This document shows positions 57,359 through 64,000 of a DNA stretch of 64,000 nucleotides, in pieces. A program made the position numbers and the translations under genes. The notes beneath the pieces were generated by a model. That model was not told where the DNA came from and ran no database searches. It worked only from the letters and a program-made list of their open reading frames with translations. The first letter of the stretch is position 1. Each line of letters begins with the position of its first letter. This DNA is from Arthrobacter cavernae (GTDB lineage Bacteria > Actinomycetota > Actinomycetes > Actinomycetales > Micrococcaceae). The DNA lies in the NCBI RefSeq assembly GCF_017368795.1, contig NZ_JAFNLL010000015.1, positions 1-64,000 of the forward strand. Reading direction: 5' to 3'.

Positions 57359-57429
57359 TGAAGCCCCTCACAAGTTTGAATGCGGAAAATTGCCGCGTTC
57401 AGTTCAGAATAGGGCGGCAGATTAGTAAT

Positions 57430-57444
57430 GGGAAATACCTATTT
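57430..57444. promoter_or_regulatory. Operator-like element upstream of the LysR gene
   Basis: GGGAAATACCTATTT is an exact copy of the centre of the palindrome at 54956-54977. It lies about 72 bp before the regulator start on the minus strand, the normal place for an autoregulatory LysR site. Confidence 0.65.
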
Positions 57445-57511
57445 ACGCCTGATAGATACGTTCTGCATATGAGTTCATCCCGGGGTATCGACACGGGTCA
57501 GCGCATCCCGC

Positions 57512-57561
57512 GTTCATCAGTGTTGGGCCCTGCTGACCGGCAGGGCCCAACACTGATGAAC
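57512..57561. repeat. Perfect 22-bp inverted repeat
   Basis: Arms 57512-57533 (starting GTTCATCAGTGTTGGG) and 57540-57561 are perfect complements around TGACCG. It lies between the LysR promoter and the hydrolase remnant. It could terminate the minus-strand hydrolase transcript or be a small mobile repeat. Confidence 0.7.
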
Positions 57562-57576
57562 TATTGATATGGCTGG

Positions 57577-58113
57577 TCAGGCCCCCAAGCTCCGGCGCAC
57601 GAACTTCACAACCGCGTCGTGGATCTCCCGGCTGCGCGGCACGGCGCCCGACATCCAGTAAGTGCAATGGATGAGGCCGTCCACGCAGAGGAATTCGGTG
57701 GGGACACCCGCCGCCGCCAACTGGGCCGCGTAGGCTTCAGCTTCGTCGCGGGCAACGTCGAATTCCGTGGTGATGACCAAGGCTGGCGGCAGGCCGGCCA
57801 AGGACGCGGCGGGACGGAGTAGCATGGGGGTTTTCCGCGTCCGCAGGGGTGGGCAGGTAAGTGCCCCAGAACGAATCCATGTCTGCGGCCGTGATCACGA
57901 ACCCCGTCCTTGAACTCAGCCCGGGAGGCGAACTCCGCGGTTGAATCAATGACGGGGTAGACCAGGACCTGCGCACTCAGCGCCGGACCGCCGTCGTCCC
58001 TGCTGCGAAGCGCGGCAACTGCCGCGAGGTTGCCGCCGGCGCTGTCACCCATCACCGCAATCCGCGACGGGTCGCCACCGTACCCGGCGATGTTTCCGGC
58101 CACGAAGGCCGAC
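57577..58113 (-). pseudogene. Alpha/beta-hydrolase (HSL/Aes-type esterase) remnant
   Basis: The minus strand reads AFVAGNIAGYGGDPSRIAVM, then GDSAGGNLAAVAALRSRDDG (nucleophile elbow GDSAG), ...SRAEFKDG. After a frameshift near 57906 it reads FVITAADMDSFWGTYLPTPA, DAENPHAT. After another near 57823 it reads LLRPAASLAGLPPALVITTE, FDVARDEAEAYAAQL and GLIHCTYW (catalytic His region). The N-terminal third, with the HGG oxyanion motif, is missing, because the remnant is cut near 58113 by an unrelated LuxR-type fragment on the other strand. Two frameshifts and the truncation make it a clear pseudogene. Confidence 0.8.
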
Positions 58114-58172
58114 TCTGTTCACGCCGCCGAGACCGTTGGCACCACCTCAGCCCCCGCAGACTGGCCGAACTA

Positions 58173-58463
58173 TTGGCGCAGCAGCCGCGTTTAACCAAAG
58201 AGGAGGCGATTACAAAGGCCCTCGGCGTCAAGCCCTCCGTTGGCAGCCAAGCAGCGGCGAAGTCCCCGCTGACGCCCCGGGAACGCGAAATCGCCCGCCT
58301 CGTCGCCGAGGGGCTCAGCAACCGTTCCATCGCTGAGACCCTTGTGATTTCGCCCCGGACGGTGGACGGTCACGTCGAAAACATGCTGGGCAAACTCGGC
58401 TTCGGTTCGCGCACGCAAATCGCCGCCTGGGTGTCGCAGCAGGCAGCTTCGTCCCTTCCGTAG
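58173..58463 (+). pseudogene. C-terminal fragment of a LuxR-type regulator
   Basis: The fragment has only the DNA-binding domain: SPLTPREREIARLVAEGLSN, RSIAETLVISPRTVDGHVEN and MLGKLGFGSRTQIAAWVSQQ. The codons before a TTG at 58173 (RRLAELLAQQPRLTKEE) continue the frame to the junction near 58114, so this is the tail of a large LuxR regulator with its sensor part lost. It lacks a convincing start and ribosome-binding site. Confidence 0.75.
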
Positions 58464-58480
58464 CCGTCATCGGGGCCGCT

Positions 58481-58571
58481 TCAGCCCGTTGTCGGCACTC
58501 CCGCCGCGCGCTCCGCGTCCGCCAATGCCTGTGCGAGACGCTCGACGGTGGCCCGGTAGTCGGTGCTGACG
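58481..58571 (-). pseudogene. C-terminal scrap of a paralogue of the membrane protein at 47545-48102
   Basis: The minus strand gives STDYRATVERLAQALADAER, then AAGVPTTG and a stop. The complete protein ends TDYAAAVGRLEQALADAEYA, AGVPAEILST, so about 25 residues align closely. Nothing of the rest is present. It directly follows the LuxR fragment. Confidence 0.65.
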
Positions 58572-58592
58572 CCCGGGCCGCAGAAATGGCAA

Positions 58593-58643
58593 AGGCTTGT
58601 TTGCGGTTCCGGACCTTGAAGGTCCGGAACCGCAAACAAGCCT
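58593..58643. repeat. Perfect 51-bp palindrome (REP-like)
   Basis: Two 25-bp arms, 58593-58617 (AGGCTTGTTTGCGGTTCCGG...) and 58619-58643, are exact complements around a single G. It lies 18 bp beyond the DUF5997 stop, so it could also terminate that transcript. The arm resembles that of the repeat at 45159-45203. Confidence 0.85.
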
Positions 58644-58661
58644 CGGAATGCCTGGTGAAGC

Positions 58662-59111
58662 CTAGGCGTGGTCGCGCTTGGACGCCTTGGGAGCGTCGCG
58701 CTTGGCGGCCGCGTTGTCCTTGGCTTCCTTGGTGGCATCCTTCTTGGCGGCAGCCTCCTTGACGCGCTGTGCCTCGGAACGGACGGCGGCGTGCGTGGCG
58801 CGCTCGGTCACCAGCCACTGCGGCGGGGCCTGCAGCAGCGCGGTGATGTCCGCCGTCGTGAGCGCATCCTCGACGCCTCCGCGGGCGAGGCCGCTGATGG
58901 ATACGTTCAGCTTCTGGGCGACAACGGGGCGGGGGTGCGGGCCGTTGCGGCGAAGTTCAGCCAGCCACTCCGGCGGGTTGGCCTGGAGTTCGGCGAAATC
59001 GGCGCGTGAAATAGCCGAATCCTGGAACTCCTGGGGTGTTGCGGGCAGGTAGATGCCGAGTTTCTTGGCAACGGTTGCCGGCTTCATGGACTGGGAGTTC
59101 TCAGAGGTCAT
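58662..59111 (-). CDS. DUF5997 family protein
   Basis: The function is unknown. The 149-residue product begins MTSENSQSMKPATVAKKLGI, YLPATPQEFQDSAISRADFA, ELQANPPEWLAELRRNGPHP, RPVVAQKLNVSISGLARGG, the pattern I associate with DUF5997. A second conserved part is DITALLQAPPQWLVTERATH. The last 40 residues are Lys/Ala-rich and probably disordered. The helical, basic character suggests nucleic-acid binding. Relatives are often found next to a stand-alone LysR-type ligand-domain gene, which here lies at 61069, past the permease. Confidence 0.8.
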   Translation of the reverse strand: MTSENSQSMKPATVAKKLGIYLPATPQEFQDSAISRADFAELQANPPEWLAELRRNGPHPRPVVAQKLNVSISGLARGGVEDALTTADITALLQAPPQWLVTERATHAAVRSEAQRVKEAAAKKDATKEAKDNAAAKRDAPKASKRDHA

Positions 59112-59188
59112 ACTTCAAGGGTATCCGCCAGCGCGAATTCGTGGGGCAGCGGCGGCGCTTCCGCCGCCGCTGCAGCCGGGCCGCGCGG

Positions 59189-60739
59189 CTAGGCTCCGAT
59201 CCCGGCGGGGACCTTCCCGGCGTCGTTGCCGGCCTGGCCGTCCTCCGAAGCCAGCTTGCCACGGGAGGGGCCGCCGCTGTCCTTGCGTCCCTTCCTGCCG
59301 TACTTGACGTGGAAGATCAGGTAGCACGCCGCCACGAACGGGACGCCGAAGTACAGGGCGGTGGCCTGTGCCGGATCGAAGCCGATGCCGATCATCGAGC
59401 CCAGGCAGGCCACGAACGCCAGGATCGGAACCAGCGGGAACAACGGGGCCTTGTACGGCAGGCTGGAGAGGTCCCCGCCGTTCCGGATGAAGGCGCGGCG
59501 ATGGAAGTAGTGCGAGGCCACGATCGACATCCACACACCCACCGTGGCGAAACCGGCAACCGAGGTGAGCACCAGGTACACGGTGGTGGGCGCCACGATG
59601 CTGCTGATCAGTGACGCGAGGCCGCCGAAGATGCTGACGATCAGGGCGACCATCGGGATGCCCCGCTTGGTCAGCCTGCCGAACGCCTTGGGCGCGTGCC
59701 CCTCTGCGGACAACGAGAACAACATGCGGGCACAGGAGTACAGGCCGCTGTTGCCCGCCGAGAGCAGCGCCGTGATGACCACGAAGTTCATGATGTCCGC
59801 GGCGTAAGGGACGCCGATGCTGGAGAAGACCGTGACGAAGGGGCTTTCGTCGAGACCGGCCTTGTCGTAGGGGATGGTGGCGGCGATGACCACGATTGCA
59901 CCGATGAAGAAGATCACCAGGCGCAGGACCGTGGTCCTCATAGCCTTGGGGATGTTCTTGGCCGGATCGGTGGTCTCGCCGGCGGCCACACCGATCAGTT
60001 CGGAACCGGAGAAGGCGAAGAACACCACCAGCACGGTGACCAGCACGCCGGTGAAGCCGTTGGGGAACAGGCCTTCCGCCGTCGAGAAGTTCTCAAACAG
60101 GTGCGGGTAGCCGCCGGCGGCCATCGGGTGGAAGCCGAGAAGGGCTGCGCCGCCCAGGATGATCAGGCCGACGACCGCGGCGACCTTGATCATGGCGAAC
60201 CAGAATTCGCTCTCACCGAAGACGCGGGAGGAAATCGCGTTCATCCCGAAGAGCACCGAGGCAAAGACCAGGCACCAGATCCAGACGGGAACCTCGGGGA
60301 ACCAGCGCTGCATGAGCAGGCCGGCGGCGGTGAATTCGGAGCCTAGGGCCACCACCCAGGTCAGCCAGTAGAGCCAGGCGGTGGTGAACCCCGTGGCCGG
60401 CCCGATCGAGCGGGCCGCGTAGATGTGGAAGGCGCCGGAAACGGGGTACGCGATGGCCAGTTCGCTGAGGCACGCCATCACCAGGTAAACGACGACGGCG
60501 CCGATGAGGTAGGCGACCACCGCGCCGAGGGGTCCGGCCTGGGAAATAGTGTAGCCGGAGCTGACGAACAGGCCGGAGCCGATCACGCCGCCGAGCCCGA
60601 TCATCACCAAGTGGCGGGCTTCCATCGACCGCCTGAGGCCGGGCTTGTCCGGTTCCGTCCCAGCGTGCGGTTCAGCCGGGGCGCTGGGCTCAGCCGGGGC
60701 GCTGGGCACATCGGCTTCTTGGGGCAAAGCAGCTCGCAT
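59189..60739 (-). CDS. Amino-acid permease (APC superfamily)
   Basis: The 516-residue product starts after GGAGG. About 40 disordered Ala/Pro/Glu residues precede twelve hydrophobic helices. The first helix carries the APC motif MIGLGGVIGSGLFVSSG, after LRRSMEARHL. Other family segments are AYPVSGAFHIYAARSIGPAT, FTTAWLYWLTWVVALGSEFT, and VVFFAFSGSELIGVAAGETT. This resembles the GABA/aromatic/basic amino-acid branch. The substrate is not determinable. The tail is a charged Gly/Lys/Asp stretch. Confidence 0.9.
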   Translation of the reverse strand: MRAALPQEADVPSAPAEPSAPAEPHAGTEPDKPGLRRSMEARHLVMIGLGGVIGSGLFVSSGYTISQAGPLGAVVAYLIGAVVVYLVMACLSELAIAYPVSGAFHIYAARSIGPATGFTTAWLYWLTWVVALGSEFTAAGLLMQRWFPEVPVWIWCLVFASVLFGMNAISSRVFGESEFWFAMIKVAAVVGLIILGGAALLGFHPMAAGGYPHLFENFSTAEGLFPNGFTGVLVTVLVVFFAFSGSELIGVAAGETTDPAKNIPKAMRTTVLRLVIFFIGAIVVIAATIPYDKAGLDESPFVTVFSSIGVPYAADIMNFVVITALLSAGNSGLYSCARMLFSLSAEGHAPKAFGRLTKRGIPMVALIVSIFGGLASLISSIVAPTTVYLVLTSVAGFATVGVWMSIVASHYFHRRAFIRNGGDLSSLPYKAPLFPLVPILAFVACLGSMIGIGFDPAQATALYFGVPFVAACYLIFHVKYGRKGRKDSGGPSRGKLASEDGQAGNDAGKVPAGIGA

Positions 60740-61068
60740 GGATCCTCCGGGAGGTTAGGGGTCGGGAAAAGGGGGTACGCAAATGAACGGTGGGGGCCGG
60801 AATCCGCGTGAAGGAGATCGTTCGGGGCTCCGCAGAGCCGTCCGTTCGGACCGTGGTGATCAAGCTAACACGGGGGATCCATCGCCAAGGCCGGGGGTCA
60901 AACAGGCAAAGAATCCTCACGGTTGAACTGTGACGAAGCTCTCCGAGCGACAGTCTTGCTGTTGCTAACAAGTAATTATTGCAAGTATTGCTTGGGTATC
61001 TTCGCGGCGGTGCCCGCGGGAACCATTGGCCTGCTGCAGCGCCGGGTGCCGGGCGGTACTGTGAACTG
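60740..61068. promoter_or_regulatory. Divergent gap between permease and LysR-type ligand-domain gene
   Basis: These 329 bp hold no gene. An AT-rich stretch around 60960-61000 (TTGCTAACAAGTAATTATTG) is the likeliest promoter area. I cannot assign -35/-10 boxes with confidence. Confidence 0.35.
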
Positions 61069-61824
61069 GTGCCAGCCGATCAAGAACCCACCGCCGCCTC
61101 CGACGCCGAGACCCAGCCGGAGCCGGGCGACGCCGGGCGTCACGGCCTGAGCATTGCCTATGTTGCCGGCGTGACCCCGGGGAAGTGGATCCGCCGCTGG
61201 GCAGAGCGCATGCCCGGTGTTCCGCTGCATGCCTTCATGTCCGACGCCGGCGAGCAGCTTTCGGTGCTGGCCGAGGGTTCCGCGGAGCTGAGCTTTGTCC
61301 GGCTGCCGATCGAGCGCGAGGGCCTGAACGTCATTCCGCTCTACGAGGAGCAGCCCGCGGTGGTGGCGCCCAAGGGCCATGAAATCTCGGTCTTCGAGGA
61401 AGTCGAGCTGGCGGACTTGTCCGAGGAGAACTTCCTGGACGTCGAGGAGATGGGCGGCCCGGAGATGGCGTTGCAGGTGGTGGCCTCCGGCGCCGGCCTG
61501 GCGATCATGCCCATGTCCGTGGCGCGGCACTTCAACAACAAGCAGACCGTGGTGCGCCGCCTGAACGGTGCCCCGGGCACCCAGATCGCCCTGGCCTGGC
61601 CGAGCGGCACCGACAGTCCTGTCATTGAGGAGTTCATCGGGATCGTCCGCGGTCGCACCGCGCAGAGCTCGCGCCAGCCCTCGGCACAGCAGGAGAAGCC
61701 AAAGAAGGCGCCCAAGCCGGACCGCCGGGGGGGTGGCGCCAAGAAGCCCTCCGTGCCGCAGCGCTACGCACCCAACCCGGACAAGGGCCGCGGCAAGGGT
61801 TCGCGCAAGAAGGGCAAGCGCTAA
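61069..61824 (+). CDS. Stand-alone LysR-type substrate-binding domain protein
   Basis: The GTG at 61069 gives 251 residues. There is no helix-turn-helix. After a short acidic leader the chain goes directly into a LysR-type ligand domain: GLSIAYVAGVTPGKWIRRWA, LSVLAEGSAELSFVRLPIER, LYEEQPAVVAPKGHEISVF, GGPEMALQVVASGAGLAIMP. The last 50 residues are highly basic (Lys/Arg/Gly/Pro), possibly binding nucleic acid. It is thus not a classical regulator. It may sense a small molecule and act with DUF5997, which is inference from known neighbour pairs. Confidence 0.85.
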   Translation: MPADQEPTAASDAETQPEPGDAGRHGLSIAYVAGVTPGKWIRRWAERMPGVPLHAFMSDAGEQLSVLAEGSAELSFVRLPIEREGLNVIPLYEEQPAVVAPKGHEISVFEEVELADLSEENFLDVEEMGGPEMALQVVASGAGLAIMPMSVARHFNNKQTVVRRLNGAPGTQIALAWPSGTDSPVIEEFIGIVRGRTAQSSRQPSAQQEKPKKAPKPDRRGGGAKKPSVPQRYAPNPDKGRGKGSRKKGKR

Positions 61825-61838
61825 GGGCGCTGCCCGGC

Positions 61839-62543
61839 CTATTCCCCGTGGACGGCCCGCTGCTGCGCTTCCGAACGGTCCAGGTATGCGTGCAGGAGCT
61901 CCCCGGCGCGGTCGAGTTTGCCTGCTTCCAGGGCTGAGCAGATCTCGTCGTTTTCCGTGAGGTATCCGCTGTAGAAGTGGGCGTCCACGCTGGCCTTGTG
62001 GAAGAACAGGCGCATCTCCGCCAGTACGTGGGACATGATCGTGTCCAGCCGGCGGCTTCCGGCCAGGGCGACGATGGCGCCGTGGAAATGCTGGTTGGCG
62101 CTGCCCAGGCCCTCGTTGTCCTCCACGGCGGCGGCGCGCTTGCCTTCCTCCACCGCGGCGCGGACTGCGGCGATGCCTTCCGGCGTTCCGCCGCCGCGGA
62201 TGGCGCTGACTTCGATGGCCCGGCGCACGGTGTAGACGTCGTGGATGTCCCCGGCTTCCAGGGTGGCCACGAAGACGCCCCGGTTCGGATGGCGGACCAC
62301 CAGGCGCTCGCTGGCCAGCTCGGCGAAGGCCTCCCGCACAGTGTTGCGTGAGACGCCCAGTTCCTCGGCGATGGCGGCTTCCGTCAGCCGGGTCCCGGGG
62401 ACCAGCATGCCCTCGGCCAACTGGTAGCGCAGCTCATCGGCCACGCGCTCCGCAACGGAGGGTACGGCCACGCGGCGGCGGGCGCTCCCGCCCCGTCCGA
62501 CACCGTTGACGGGGTCGCGGAGTCCTTCATCTGAACTGGCCAT
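61839..62543 (-). CDS. GntR-family (FadR-type) transcriptional regulator
   Basis: The 234-residue product has the winged helix ADELRYQLAEGMLVPGTRLT, EAAIAEELGVSRNTVREAFA, ELASERLVVRHPNRGVFVAT and an all-helical FCD ligand domain with Asp/His metal-site positions (HDVYTVRRAIEVSAIRG, NQHFHGAIVALAGSRRL). It is divergent from pxpA with a short palindrome between them and probably controls the 5-oxoproline genes. Confidence 0.92.
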   Translation of the reverse strand: MASSDEGLRDPVNGVGRGGSARRRVAVPSVAERVADELRYQLAEGMLVPGTRLTEAAIAEELGVSRNTVREAFAELASERLVVRHPNRGVFVATLEAGDIHDVYTVRRAIEVSAIRGGGTPEGIAAVRAAVEEGKRAAAVEDNEGLGSANQHFHGAIVALAGSRRLDTIMSHVLAEMRLFFHKASVDAHFYSGYLTENDEICSALEAGKLDRAGELLHAYLDRSEAQQRAVHGE

Positions 62544-62583
62544 GAACCGAACTTACACGATTGCCAAATACTTGAATCGCTGA

Positions 62584-62596
62584 ATTGTTGAACAAT
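62584..62596. promoter_or_regulatory. Putative GntR operator
   Basis: ATTGTTGAACAAT is a perfect palindrome around one G, lying in the 106-bp gap between the divergent GntR and pxpA genes. FadR-type GntR proteins use short sites of this kind. Confidence 0.6.
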
Positions 62597-62649
62597 CCGA
62601 CATTTTGATGCATCCTTGATCTAAGGCACTTCATGAGACAGGGATCACA

Positions 62650-63408
62650 ATGGCAAGCATCGATCTGAACAGCGACGTTGGTGAGTCGTTCGGACGTTGG
62701 ACACTCGGCGACGACAACGCCATGTTCCAGTCCGTTTCCAGCGCCAACGTGGCCTGCGGATTCCACGCCGGCGACCCCACCGTCATCCGCACCACTTGCC
62801 AGCAGGCGGCGGAGGCCGGCGTCGTGATCGGTGCCCATGTGGGCTACCGGGACCTTGCCGGATTCGGCCGCCGTTTCCTGGACATCGATCCCCTCGAACT
62901 GGCCGATGACGTCGTGTACCAGATCGGTGCCCTGCAGGCCCTGGCGGCCACCGCCGGAACGTCCGTCACGTACGTCAAGCCGCACGGCGGCCTGTACAAC
63001 GCGATCGTCAAGCACACCGCCCAGGCCCAGGCCGTCGTCGACGCCGTCAAGTCGGTTGACCCCACCCTTCCGATCCTCGGGCTCCCGGGCTCCGAGGTCC
63101 TGCGGCTTGCCGAGGCGGCCGGACTGCGTGCCGTCACCGAGGCCTTCGCGGACCGCGCCTACAACCCGGACGGCACGCTCGTATCGCGCACGCTGCCCGG
63201 AGCGGTCCTCCACGACCCCGCCGAAGTGGCGGAGCACGTGCTGCGGATGGCCACCGAACAGTCGGTCCGGGCGATCGATGGTTCCATCCTGAATATCCGC
63301 GCGGAAAGCATCTGCGTGCATGGTGACTCACCGGGGGCCGTCGCGATGGCCACCGCCGTGAAGTCCGCCCTCAGCGACGCCGGCGTCAGCATCGGCACCT
63401 TCGTCTGA
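62650..63408 (+). CDS. pxpA: 5-oxoprolinase subunit A (LamB/YcsF family)
   Basis: PxpA works with PxpB and PxpC to cleave 5-oxoproline with ATP. The 252-residue product starts [20 protein letters not shown] and has the family segments [68 protein letters not shown] and [12 protein letters not shown]. No pxpB or pxpC is inside the window. They may lie beyond the transporter gene. Confidence 0.93.
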   Translation: MASIDLNSDVGESFGRWTLGDDNAMFQSVSSANVACGFHAGDPTVIRTTCQQAAEAGVVIGAHVGYRDLAGFGRRFLDIDPLELADDVVYQIGALQALAATAGTSVTYVKPHGGLYNAIVKHTAQAQAVVDAVKSVDPTLPILGLPGSEVLRLAEAAGLRAVTEAFADRAYNPDGTLVSRTLPGAVLHDPAEVAEHVLRMATEQSVRAIDGSILNIRAESICVHGDSPGAVAMATAVKSALSDAGVSIGTFV

Positions 63409-63469
63409 TCCCCCGGGCCGGCCACCGGCCTCCCGCTTCAATCCCCACCTCGTCTCCCCGGAGGAACAC

Positions 63470-64000
63470 ATGAGCACCAACAGCAAGGCAGCACAGGCCG
63501 TGACAAGGAAGCCACCGGCCGGCGCCATCAAGGCGTACATCGCCAGCCTCACCGGCACCTCGCTTGAGTACTACGACTTCGCCATCTACTCGGTGGCATC
63601 CGCCCTGGTCTTCCCCAAGATCTTCTTCCCGGGAAACGATGAGTTCGTCGCGCTCATCCTGTCCTTCTCGACCTACGCAGTGGGCTACTTTGCCCGCCCG
63701 ATCGGTGGCATCGTCTTCGGCCGCCTCGGCGACAAGATCGGCCGCAAGTACGTCCTCGTGGTCACCCTGCTGCTGATCGGCGTCGCCACTGTCCTCATCG
63801 GTGCGCTGCCTGACTACTCGGTGATCGGCATCGCGGCCCCCGCCATCCTGGTGCTCCTGCGCCTGGCCCAGGGCATCGGCGTCGGCGGCGAATGGGGCGG
63901 CGCGGTATTGCTGTCCAGCGAATTCGGCGACGCCAACAAGCGCGGCTTCTGGTCTTCCGCGGCCCAGATCGGCCCGCCCGCCGGCAACCTCATGGCCAAC
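63470..64000 (+). CDS. MFS transporter of the metabolite:H+ symporter type (5' part)
   Basis: The frame starts after GGAGGA and is cut by the window end after 177 codons. It begins with GTSLEYYDFAIYSVASALVF (first helix with the D/Y pattern of MHS transporters), then YFARPIGGIVFGRLGDKIGR, KYVLVVTLLLIGVATVLIG and LRLAQGIGVGGEWGGAVLLS. These are the conserved signatures of the MHS branch (proline/betaine, shikimate, alpha-ketoglutarate carriers). Being 61 bp downstream of pxpA, it may import 5-oxoproline or a related acid, which is inference. Confidence 0.9.
   Translation, partial: MSTNSKAAQAVTRKPPAGAIKAYIASLTGTSLEYYDFAIYSVASALVFPKIFFPGNDEFVALILSFSTYAVGYFARPIGGIVFGRLGDKIGRKYVLVVTLLLIGVATVLIGALPDYSVIGIAAPAILVLLRLAQGIGVGGEWGGAVLLSSEFGDANKRGFWSSAAQIGPPAGNLMAN

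Overview
The window comes from the chromosomal origin region of a high-GC actinobacterium of the Arthrobacter/Pseudarthrobacter group (Micrococcaceae). I infer this from gene order (parB-parA-rsmG-jag-yidC-yidD-rnpA-rpmH / dnaA-dnaN-gnd-recF-dciA-gyrB-gyrA), the actinobacterial markers (DciA/DUF721, DUF3566, a DLW-39-type peptide, CrgA, class E sortase, the FhaA-FhaB-PstP-RodA-PbpA-PknA-PknB locus) and the character of the proteins. No database search was possible.

Layout. 1-2.54 kb: a decayed IS21-like element split by a full-length ISL3-type element with an exact 8-bp target duplication. 2.54-6.37 kb: almost 4 kb without a credible gene, holding six parS sites, DnaA-box-like motifs and an IS630 transposase remnant. 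6.4-12 kb (minus strand): parB and parA (a seventh parS lies inside the parA ORF), rsmG, jag/khpB, yidC, yidD, rnpA, rpmH. 12-14.4 kb: dnaA flanked on both sides by DnaA-box clusters, the downstream one being the probable oriC. 14.4-24.1 kb (plus strand): dnaN, gnd, recF, dciA, gyrB, gyrA, DUF3566 gene. 24.2-24.6 kb: tRNA-Ile, a 38-aa DLW-39-type peptide gene, tRNA-Ala. 24.7-29.2 kb: EamA transporter, glycosyltransferase, an amphipathic-repeat membrane protein, cyclophilin, rhomboid protease. 29.25-30.0 kb: a gene-free stretch packed with DnaA-box-like motifs. 30.0-33.1 kb (minus): an alkylation-repair block (ogt, ECF-like sigma factor, second MGMT, alkB, then tag). 33.1-44.7 kb: crgA, sortase, a small membrane protein, a pabA/trpG-type amidotransferase, and the cell-wall/division signalling operon fhaA-fhaB-pstP-rodA-pbpA-pknA-pknB.

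The accessory part starts after tRNA-Leu (45.0 kb): a TetR gene divergent from putrescine oxidase with a palindromic operator; a membrane protein and a VOC protein; a minus-strand aromatic cluster (LysR-catB-catC-catA, then pheA2-pheA1-type two-component phenol hydroxylase genes, then a Tat-lipoprotein metallo-hydrolase and maleylacetate reductase); a rearrangement scar of gene fragments; DUF5997, an amino-acid permease, a stand-alone LysR-type ligand domain; and a GntR / pxpA / MHS transporter group cut by the window end.

Functionally, the origin block covers replication initiation, chromosome segregation, membrane-protein insertion and topology control. The kinase block links peptidoglycan sensing (PASTA kinases) to elongation/division enzymes. 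The aromatic cluster would convert a phenol to catechol (PheA1/PheA2), open it (CatA) and carry the muconate to enol-lactone (CatB, CatC). The features I consider least explained are the second DnaA-box cluster at 29.3-29.95 kb, the repeated GGGAAATACCTATTT element of the cat genes, the sigma factor embedded in the alkylation-repair operon, and the gene-free parS region.
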